From: Porticoccaceae bacterium
GTDB taxonomy: Bacteria; Pseudomonadota; Gammaproteobacteria; Pseudomonadales; Porticoccaceae
Direction: 5' to 3'
Assembly: GCA_029250825.1 (NCBI GenBank)
Contig: JAQXEN010000010.1
Location: 1 to 40,201 of the forward strand
Length of the DNA stretch: 40,201 bases
Of the stretch, positions 34,705-40,201 are shown one piece after another (within the stretch, counting starts at the first letter, position 1; each line of letters opens with the position of its first letter). The position numbers and the translations under genes are program-made. The notes beneath the pieces were generated by a model that saw only the letters and a program-made list of their open reading frames with translations, had not been told where the DNA came from and did no database searches.

Positions 34705-36233
34705 TGCACTTCACTCCCCTGCTTCTGACGTAGCGCTAAACGGGCCTCTGCCACATCGCTAAAGGGCAATTTGGTGGCAGCGACTATCTGGTAGGCCTCG
34801 TGGCCCTTGCCGGCGATCAAAACAATATCGTCGGCTGCAGCTGCATTAATAGCAGCGTGGATTGCTTCCCTGCGATCCACTTCCGCAAGTACTTTGCGGC
34901 TGACGCCCAGAAGAACCTGGTCAATAATTTTTTCGGGTGATTCACTGCGGGGATTGTCACTGGTGACAATAATACGGTCGGCGAGTTGGTCCGCAACACG
35001 GCCCATTTCAGCGCGTTTGCCCTTATCGCGATCTCCGCCGCAGCCAAACACAACCCACAGATTGCCACGGCATTGCAGGCGCAGAGTACGCAGAGCTTTG
35101 TCTAGGGCATCCGGGGTATGAGCGTAATCCACCACAACCAACTGATCGGCGCTGGGATCAACCACCTCCATGCGACCGGGCACCGCTTGCAACTTAGCCG
35201 CAGCGTTTAAAATATCCATTATTCTAAAACCCTGCATACCGGCGGCGCCGATTACAGCCAATAGATTGGCGAGATTAAATTTGCCTAACAGGGGCGAAGT
35301 GAGTCGCCCTCGACCCCAGGGGGTCACCAGCTCGGCAGTTATGCCAGAGTCACCCAATTCGATGCGATCACAGTGAATATCAGCAGTGTGATTTTCAAAG
35401 CTATAGGTAATGCCATCTACAGCAGGATCCAAGTTAGACAGAATCAGGCGGCCGATATTGTCGTCCAGATTGATTACTGCATGCTTGAGTCCTGACATGC
35501 CGAAGAGACGAGATTTAGCCGCGGCATAACTATGTAGATCACCGTGGTAGTCAAGATGATCTCGAGATAGATTGGTAAAGATCGCGGTATCAACTTGCAG
35601 TCCGGCGATGCGTCTCTGCACAAGACCGTGGGAAGAGGCTTCAATGGCCACTCGCTGGGTGCCTGTATCGCGCATTTCCGCGAGAATTCGCTGCATTGCC
35701 ACGGCATCTGGGGTGGTTAGAATGTCGCTGGCTGAGGTTTCACCATCGGACTCCAGCTTGGCTACCACATTGCCTGCAGTGCCGTAACCGATGGTGCCAA
35801 CGCAGCCTGCAGGCTCGCCGAGCAGTTCAAAGAGATTAGCCAGCAACTGTGCGCAGGTGGTTTTGCCATTGGTACCAGTAATCGCTGTAACAGCCATCTC
35901 TCGCGAGGGATGGGCGTAAAACTGACCTGCGATATCCGAGACAAATTCACTTAACTTAGGCACTGCAATCATGGGTACCAAAGAAGTCCCGAAGGTGTGG
36001 GTTTCTTCCGCGGCTTCAATTAATACCGCCACTGCGCCCTGCTCTATGGCCTGAGCAATATATTTGGCGCCGTCAGTCTGAGTGCCCTTTACGGCGATAA
36101 ACAGATCTCCCGGCTTGACTTCACGGCTGTCCAGGGTGAGACCCTGAACTGGCGTATTCGGGACACTAGCCGAATCGACAAATCCACTGAGCAGATCGGA
36201 TAAGCTGGTTCCGAGGACATTAGGTGCAATCAT
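34701..36233 (-). CDS. murE: UDP-MurNAc-L-alanyl-D-glutamate--meso-DAP ligase MurE
   Basis: MurE adds the third residue of the stem peptide. The 510-residue product has TLDSREVKPGDLFIAVKGTQ near 29-48, the P-loop ITGTNGKTTCAQLLANL near 117-133, and the motif TNLSRDHLDYHGDLHSYAAA. The substrate motif DNPR at 426-429 (TSDNPRSESPEKI) is the signature of enzymes that use meso-diaminopimelate rather than lysine, so the wall is the ordinary Gram-negative DAP type. Its ATG overlaps the ftsI stop by one base. Confidence 0.98.
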   Translation of the reverse strand: MIAPNVLGTSLSDLLSGFVDSASVPNTPVQGLTLDSREVKPGDLFIAVKGTQTDGAKYIAQAIEQGAVAVLIEAAEETHTFGTSLVPMIAVPKLSEFVSDIAGQFYAHPSREMAVTAITGTNGKTTCAQLLANLFELLGEPAGCVGTIGYGTAGNVVAKLESDGETSASDILTTPDAVAMQRILAEMRDTGTQRVAIEASSHGLVQRRIAGLQVDTAIFTNLSRDHLDYHGDLHSYAAAKSRLFGMSGLKHAVINLDDNIGRLILSNLDPAVDGITYSFENHTADIHCDRIELGDSGITAELVTPWGRGRLTSPLLGKFNLANLLAVIGAAGMQGFRIMDILNAAAKLQAVPGRMEVVDPSADQLVVVDYAHTPDALDKALRTLRLQCRGNLWVVFGCGGDRDKGKRAEMGRVADQLADRIIVTSDNPRSESPEKIIDQVLLGVSRKVLAEVDRREAIHAAINAAAADDIVLIAGKGHEAYQIVAATKLPFSDVAEARLALRQKQGSEVQ

Positions 36234-37990
36234 TAGAGACCACCCCTTTTGGCAAGCATCGCTGGCAGGCTGACAATATTGCGTTCAGCACTCATGGCGT
36301 CGGGTGTGACCTGCATGAGACGCAGGGCGCTGCCGGTGACTTCAGAAAATACCGGGGCCGCCACAACGCCACCAGCATATTTATCTTCATTGGGCTCATC
36401 AATCACCACCACTGTCACCAGACGCGGGTTATTAATCGGCGAGAGGCCAGCAAATAGCGACATATGACGATTCTCATCATAGCCGCCAGTGGCTTTTATC
36501 TTTCTTGCTGTGCCGGTTTTTCCGCCCACAGAGTAACCATCAATAACTGCAAGGCGACCGGTTCCCTGATCACTAGCGGCGGTCTCCAACATTTGACGGA
36601 CAGTCTTTACAAGATCAGCGTTAATCACTCGAACGCTTTCATCTTGGTATTGATCAATGGCGGTCATACGCACTTCACGACGCAGTCCGTCGTTGGCCAA
36701 AATTGAATAGGCTCTAGCCAGCTGGAGTGGCGAGGCACTGAAGCCATAACCAAAAGTATAGGTTGCCTGAGTGACAGGGTCCCACTTACGATAGGCAGGC
36801 AAATTGCCAGCGGTCTCACCGGGGAAGCCGCTGCCGATACCCTCACCAAAGCCCATGCGTTCAAAGAGCTCGCGGGTATTATTTGGGTTGAGTGCCAGAG
36901 CCAATTTGGTAGTCCCAACTTGACTAGATTTATTGAGAATATCGGTCAGGCTAAGACGACCAAGATCACGCCGATCATAAAAAGTTTTGTAGGCAACTTT
37001 TATATAACCCGGACTAGTATTAATGACTGTGTCAGGCTTAAACTTACCGCTCTCAAGGGCCGCCAAAATAGTAAAGGGCTTAACCGTTGAGCCAGGTTCC
37101 ATCATGTCGATAACCGAGCGATTGCGCACTGAATCGACGCGCAAATTTGAACGGTCATTGGGGTTAAATGATGGCTGATTGGCCATGGCCAGGACTTCGC
37201 CTGTCTGCACATCCAGTACAATCACCGAACCGGATTTAGCTGCGTGTTTTTTTACTGAGGCTTTTAATGCCCGGTAGGCGGCATACTGAACACGCAGATC
37301 AATACTCAGGCGCAGGGTGCTGCCATGACTGGCGGGCTTGACCAGAGAAATATCTTTAATCACTCGACCGGCGAGATCTTTAACCACTTTTTTGGCACCG
37401 GGCTCCCCAGCCAACACGGCATTGTAAGCCAGCTCCATACCCTCTTGACCAGCATCATTGATATCAGTGAAACCGACCAGCTGTGCGGTGACTTCTCCGG
37501 CGGGGTAAAAACGCTTGTACTCCTGGCGACCAAAAACACCGGGTATCTGTAGATCAAGAATACGGTCAGCTTCAACACTGGGCAGCTGTCGGGCGAGGTA
37601 CATAAAGGATTTATTGCGGTATCGCTTTAGGCGGCTCTGGAGCTGCACCAGGGAAATATTGAGGGCTTTGGCCAGCTTGGTGAGATCATCCGGTTGGGCA
37701 TTTTCATTGACTCGCTTGGGATTGGCGATCAGTGTAATAACCGGGGTGCTAACCGCCAGTGGCTCGCCATTTCTGTCGGTGATTAAACCGCGGTGGCCGG
37801 GAATCGTTTCAGTGCGAATGGCCCGGGCGTCGCCCTGAGTCTGAAGGAACTCAACGCCGCGCTCCTCACTGGGCATAATTTGTAGCTGGGCAATCTTGAC
37901 TGCAACGATCAGGGGCAGTGAACCTAGGATCAGCATTACAAAATAGTAACGCCCGCGCGATAGGGTATTTTTTATCGACTTTTTAACCAC
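36233..37990 (-). CDS. ftsI: Septal transpeptidase FtsI (PBP3)
   Basis: FtsI is the class B penicillin-binding protein that crosslinks septal peptidoglycan with FtsW. The 585-residue product has one N-terminal membrane helix (YYFVMLILGSLPLIVAVKIA, about 15-34), a pedestal with IPGHRGLITDRNGEPLAVST near 63-82, and the transpeptidase domain. The catalytic serine is S301 in EPGSTVKPF, with K304, and the KTG triad is K491-T-G. The second motif reads S355-S356-Q357 (NKSSQVGTTK), where E. coli and P. aeruginosa have SSN. The CAA codon is clear in the DNA. The start is GTG at 37990, 2 nt after the ftsL stop. It overlaps murE by one base. Confidence 0.98.
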   Translation of the reverse strand: MVKKSIKNTLSRGRYYFVMLILGSLPLIVAVKIAQLQIMPSEERGVEFLQTQGDARAIRTETIPGHRGLITDRNGEPLAVSTPVITLIANPKRVNENAQPDDLTKLAKALNISLVQLQSRLKRYRNKSFMYLARQLPSVEADRILDLQIPGVFGRQEYKRFYPAGEVTAQLVGFTDINDAGQEGMELAYNAVLAGEPGAKKVVKDLAGRVIKDISLVKPASHGSTLRLSIDLRVQYAAYRALKASVKKHAAKSGSVIVLDVQTGEVLAMANQPSFNPNDRSNLRVDSVRNRSVIDMMEPGSTVKPFTILAALESGKFKPDTVINTSPGYIKVAYKTFYDRRDLGRLSLTDILNKSSQVGTTKLALALNPNNTRELFERMGFGEGIGSGFPGETAGNLPAYRKWDPVTQATYTFGYGFSASPLQLARAYSILANDGLRREVRMTAIDQYQDESVRVINADLVKTVRQMLETAASDQGTGRLAVIDGYSVGGKTGTARKIKATGGYDENRHMSLFAGLSPINNPRLVTVVVIDEPNEDKYAGGVVAAPVFSEVTGSALRLMQVTPDAMSAERNIVSLPAMLAKRGGL

Positions 37991-37992
37991 TT

Positions 37993-38274
37993 TTATCGCT
38001 TCACCATTATTATTTCTTGAGGCTGCGGACTGTGCATATCCAGACCGTCCTTAGCCATTGTCTCGATCCGCTGCAGCGATCCCCAGGCACTCTGCTCCAG
38101 CAAATATTTACCGTAAGCCACCTGCAGTTGATTTTTTTCCCGCTCGAGAGCCGTCAACTGGTCATACTTTTGCCGACAAATATGACTTACGTAAGCCACT
38201 GCCAGCGCACTGACTAATACCAGCATCCACAGCAGCGCAATCTGCGCCGAGCTGCGGCCTGTCACAGCACTCAT
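37993..38274 (-). CDS. ftsL: Cell-division protein FtsL
   Basis: FtsL is a small bitopic divisome protein that pairs with FtsB and activates FtsWI. The 93-residue product has a short cytosolic N-terminus, a membrane helix (IALLWMLVLVSALAVAYVSH, about 12-31), then a periplasmic coiled coil (RQKYDQLTALEREKNQLQVA, about 34-53) and a conserved end with RIETMAKDGLDMHSPQP. Sequence identity is low in this family, but size, topology and the position between rsmH (ATGA overlap) and ftsI decide it. Confidence 0.94.
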   Translation of the reverse strand: MSAVTGRSSAQIALLWMLVLVSALAVAYVSHICRQKYDQLTALEREKNQLQVAYGKYLLEQSAWGSLQRIETMAKDGLDMHSPQPQEIIMVKR

Positions 38275-39200
38275 GCAACACGCTCAGCAACACGCATTAC
38301 CGCGCTGCGCGAGCGCACATTACCGCCTACCTCAGTAGCTTCAGGCTTAATTGCCTTGCCAACTTTCTTTAACCGAACACCGCGCTCCACATCGCGAACC
38401 GGGAGGTTCTTCGGCATCTTGATGCCCCGCTCCTGATCGCGAATAAAGCGCTTAACCTTGCGGTCTTCCAGCGAATGGAAACTGATTACCACAAGGCGAC
38501 CGTCAATCTTTAACAGGTCAATTACCTGCTCTAACAGCGCTACCAAATCGTCCAACTCGCGATTGATAAAAATTCTAATCGCCTGAAACGCTTTGGTTGC
38601 CGGATGCCTGCCCCGCTCCCAAGCCGGGTGTGCATCGGCGAGTATTTTTGCCAACTGCACAGTTCGGGTGATCGGCGCCAATGCCCGCTCCCGCACTACA
38701 GCAGTAGCCATGCGCCGGGCAAAGCGCTCTTCGCCAAACTCTTTGATCACCTGGGCAATATCTGCCTCGGCTGCTGTGGCAATCCACTCCGCCGCTGAAA
38801 GCCCGGAGCTGGTATCCATACGCATATCCAGCGGGCCATCGCGCATAAAACTAAAGCCCCGCTCAGCCTGATCTAACTGCGGTGACGAGACGCCAAGGTC
38901 GAGCATCACACCGGTAACCTCTCGCCCTTCAAGCCACTCGCCCATATCGGCAAAGGAGCCGTGAACAATGGTCAAGCGACTGTCATTGGCAAATCGTTCT
39001 CGACCCGCGGCAATCGCCTGTGGATCTTTATCAATAGCTAATACTCGGCCGTGCTCAGACAGTCTTGAGAGTAACTCTGCCGTGTGGCCGCCACGACCAA
39101 AGGTTCCGTCGATATAAAAACCATCGGTATCAGTCACCACTGCATCTATTGCCTCATGCAGCAGTACACTGGTGTGCTCGGGCTTTTCAATGTCGCTCAC
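38271..39200 (-). CDS. rsmH: 16S rRNA (cytosine1402-N4)-methyltransferase RsmH
   Basis: RsmH methylates N4 of C1402 in the decoding centre of 16S rRNA. The 309-residue product (313 in E. coli) has HTSVLLHEAIDAV, the SAM-binding loop DGTFGRGGHTAELLSRL near 31-47, DLGVSSPQLDQAERGFSF, DMRMDTSSGLSAAEW, and VISFHSLEDRKVKRFIRD. The GTG at 39200 is chosen because TAGGGG lies just ahead of it, over the mraZ stop; a TTG at 39215 would overlap mraZ. Its end overlaps ftsL by four bases. Confidence 0.98.
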   Translation of the reverse strand: MSDIEKPEHTSVLLHEAIDAVVTDTDGFYIDGTFGRGGHTAELLSRLSEHGRVLAIDKDPQAIAAGRERFANDSRLTIVHGSFADMGEWLEGREVTGVMLDLGVSSPQLDQAERGFSFMRDGPLDMRMDTSSGLSAAEWIATAAEADIAQVIKEFGEERFARRMATAVVRERALAPITRTVQLAKILADAHPAWERGRHPATKAFQAIRIFINRELDDLVALLEQVIDLLKIDGRLVVISFHSLEDRKVKRFIRDQERGIKMPKNLPVRDVERGVRLKKVGKAIKPEATEVGGNVRSRSAVMRVAERVA

Positions 39201-39208
39201 AGTAGCCC

Positions 39209-39676
39209 CTACCAAGATAGGTTCTTCAATGCATCCGACATATTGTCTCGGTCGAGAAGCATGCTGCGGTAAGTTGCCTGAGACTTTTCACGCTCAGTGT
39301 TCCAGTTCTCTTCGGACCAGATTTCAAGACGCTGGCTGCGACCTACCAATACCAATTTTTTCTCCAGCTGTGCATAGCCACGCAACTCAGGCGGAATCAG
39401 AATACGACCGCTGCCATCGACCTGAAGATCTTTGGCTTGACCGACAACAAAACGACTCAACATCTCAGCCAGCTCATCGAGAGCGGGCAAGGCGGCGACT
39501 TTTTCTTCGAATTTTTTCCATTCAGGCAGCGGCGACAGCATAAGACAGGTAGACTTCATATCGATGGTGATAACCAGATCACCAGCGCAGAGTTCGTCGA
39601 GCAGGGGACGGTAGCGAGTCGGAATTGCCATCCGGCCCTTAGTATCCATATTGATTGGATCGCTACCCTTAAACAC
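39209..39676 (-). CDS. mraZ: Transcriptional regulator and RsmH inhibitor MraZ
   Basis: MraZ is an AbrB-fold DNA-binding protein that represses the dcw promoter; in E. coli it is also opposed by RsmH. The 155-residue product begins MFKGSDPINMDTKGRMAIPT and has a second half-repeat around LQVDGSGRILIPPELRGYA (about 86-104), the two DxxGR motifs typical of the family. It is the first gene of the cluster. Direct TGG repeats that fit a MraZ box lie upstream. AAAGGGGTAG precedes the start at some distance, with AAGGGTAGCG overlapping it, so the ribosome-binding site is not clear cut. Confidence 0.97.
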   Translation of the reverse strand: MFKGSDPINMDTKGRMAIPTRYRPLLDELCAGDLVITIDMKSTCLMLSPLPEWKKFEEKVAALPALDELAEMLSRFVVGQAKDLQVDGSGRILIPPELRGYAQLEKKLVLVGRSQRLEIWSEENWNTEREKSQATYRSMLLDRDNMSDALKNLSW

Positions 39677-39756
39677 TGACTACCCCTTTAAAGCCTTTTC
39701 AATTACACAACTGGCCTGGTCCTTTATCGCTTTTTATTGATACAGGAACCTATATT

Positions 39757-39781
39757 TGCCACTTTTTGCCACTTTTACCCA
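39757..39781 (-). promoter_or_regulatory. MraZ box (three direct TGG repeats)
   Basis: On the minus strand TGGGT (39781-39777), TGGCA (39771-39767) and TGGCA (39761-39757) recur at exact 10-bp steps, with AAAAG or similar between them. MraZ is known to bind TGGGN repeats separated by 5 nt in front of mraZ. The array lies just past the predicted start of transcription, where a bound repressor would block the promoter. Confidence 0.75.
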
Positions 39782-39788
39782 TATGTGT

Positions 39789-39817
39789 ACACTATTCACA
39801 GCTAGGGTTAAAGTCAA
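39789..39817 (-). promoter_or_regulatory. Candidate sigma-70 promoter of the dcw cluster (Pmra)
   Basis: TTGACT (39817-39812, five of six) is followed by a 17-nt spacer and TAGTGT (39794-39789, three of six). Transcription would start near 39782, at the edge of the MraZ box, leaving a leader of about 105 nt to mraZ. Confidence 0.55.
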
Positions 39818-39930
39818 GGCTCAGTGAGGGGTGAAAAACTTAATAAAATCAGTAAGTTCCGGCAATATCATCAGTTTGTGGTCGGCAACTCAGAAGGGGT
39901 TAGATATTTCGCAATATAAAACATATGGCT

Positions 39931-39961
39931 AAAGCTAGAAGTTAATGTAACTTCTAGCTTT
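39931..39961. repeat. Perfect 14-bp inverted repeat with 3-nt loop
   Basis: AAAGCTAGAAGTTA (39931-39944), loop ATG, TAACTTCTAGCTTT (39948-39961). This is the strongest hairpin in the 374-nt gap between rnpB and mraZ. Each arm ends in TTT on its own strand but no long T-tract follows, so it is at best a weak bidirectional terminator. Confidence 0.8.
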
Positions 39962-39990
39962 GCGATATTTTAAGAATAATTTCCACGGTT

Positions 39991-40036
39991 TTTAGATTTT
40001 TATATATCTAAATCGAATAGAAAATCCGAGAGGATT
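39991..40036 (-). terminator. Possible rnpB terminator region
   Basis: Downstream of the rnpB 3' end the minus strand has AATCC-TCTC-GGATT (40036-40023) followed by TTCTATT, then an AT-rich hairpin with TTTAGAT and ATCTAAA arms (40012-39991). Both are weak; either could end or process the RNase P precursor. Confidence 0.35.
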
Positions 40037-40050
40037 GTCTATGTAAAATT

Positions 40051-40201
40051 AGGTGAGTTGACCGATAAGCCGGGTTCTGTCGTGGACAGTCATTCATCTG
40101 GGACAAACGTCGCCGTTTGCCTCAAGCAACCTACCCGTTCCCAACGCGGGACGCGCCATATGGAAACCTATTTGGTCTTGCTCCGAGTGGGGTTTACCTT
40201 G
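40051..40201 (-). ncRNA. rnpB: RNase P RNA, bacterial class A, 3' part
   Basis: The minus strand carries the conserved 3' end of the catalytic RNA that trims tRNA 5' leaders. The sequence from the edge to 40051 includes AAACCCCACTCGGAGCAAGA, the GGGTAGGTTGCTTGAG segment, AGATGAATGACTGTCCACGA, and CAGAACCCGGCTTATCGGTC, ending in CACCT as in E. coli M1 RNA. About 151 nt are present; the 5' part, including P4's upstream strand, is beyond the window. rnpB just upstream of mraZ is, from memory, also the arrangement in Pseudomonas. Confidence 0.97.

Noticed and set aside
39931-39961. Intrinsic terminator of rnpB
   Set aside because: The stem is strong, but it is about 90 nt beyond the mature 3' end and is not followed by a T-tract on the minus strand, so I list it as an inverted repeat only.

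Overview
This 40.2 kb window is a dense, housekeeping chromosomal segment of a gammaproteobacterium. The gene order (ampE-ampD-DUF1631-nadC-pilA-pilB-pilC-pilD-coaE-yacG; mutT-argJ-secA-M23-lpxC-ftsZ-...-mraZ-rnpB; groEL-groES-fxsA) resembles what I remember of Pseudomonas and related marine lineages. Moderate GC and compact spacing would fit a marine Cellvibrionales/Porticoccaceae (SAR92-like) organism, but that placement is inference. I see no phage, transposase, CRISPR array or tRNA.

Layout. 1-115: 5' part of a PuuD/urate-oxidase-N-like membrane protein. 274-3111: heat-shock block groEL, groES and fxsA, with two candidate sigma-32 promoters, one before groES and one before fxsA. 3140-3553: an alkyltransferase-like (ATL) DNA repair protein with a repeat-derived N-terminus. 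3625-6484: muropeptide recycling genes ampG (+), ampE (-) and ampD (-). 6512-9052: a DUF1631 protein of unknown function. 9314-10231: nadC. 10292-15206: type IV pilus core, with the pilin gene pilA divergent from pilB-pilC-pilD and a sigma-54 type promoter in front of pilA. 15258-16153: coaE and yacG. 16161-21826: mutT, argJ, secA and an M23 (LytM-type) peptidase. 21879-39676: a complete dcw cluster, all on the minus strand: mraZ-rsmH-ftsL-ftsI-murE-murF-mraY-murD-ftsW-murG-murC-ddlB-ftsQ-ftsA-ftsZ, followed by lpxC. 40051 to the right edge: the 3' part of the RNase P RNA gene rnpB.

How the genes work together. The dcw genes make UDP-MurNAc-pentapeptide (MurC, MurD, MurE, MurF, Ddl), turn it into lipid II (MraY, MurG) and polymerise and crosslink it at the septum (FtsW, FtsI) under control of FtsZ, FtsA, FtsQ and FtsL. 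Most neighbours overlap by 1-11 nt, which implies translational coupling. LpxC commits carbon to lipid A, and AmpG, AmpD and AmpE handle wall turnover products. The pilus genes form the assembly ATPase, platform, prepilin peptidase and major pilin module.

I did not find an obviously new system. The most unusual signals are an SxN-to-SxQ change in the FtsI transpeptidase motif, a tandem duplication over the ampD start codon that creates an overlapping upstream mini-ORF, several short tandem repeats within about 14 kb (ATL, ampE, ampD, mutT leader), a phased repeat array upstream of the pilA sigma-54 promoter, and a perfect 14-bp inverted repeat between rnpB and mraZ.
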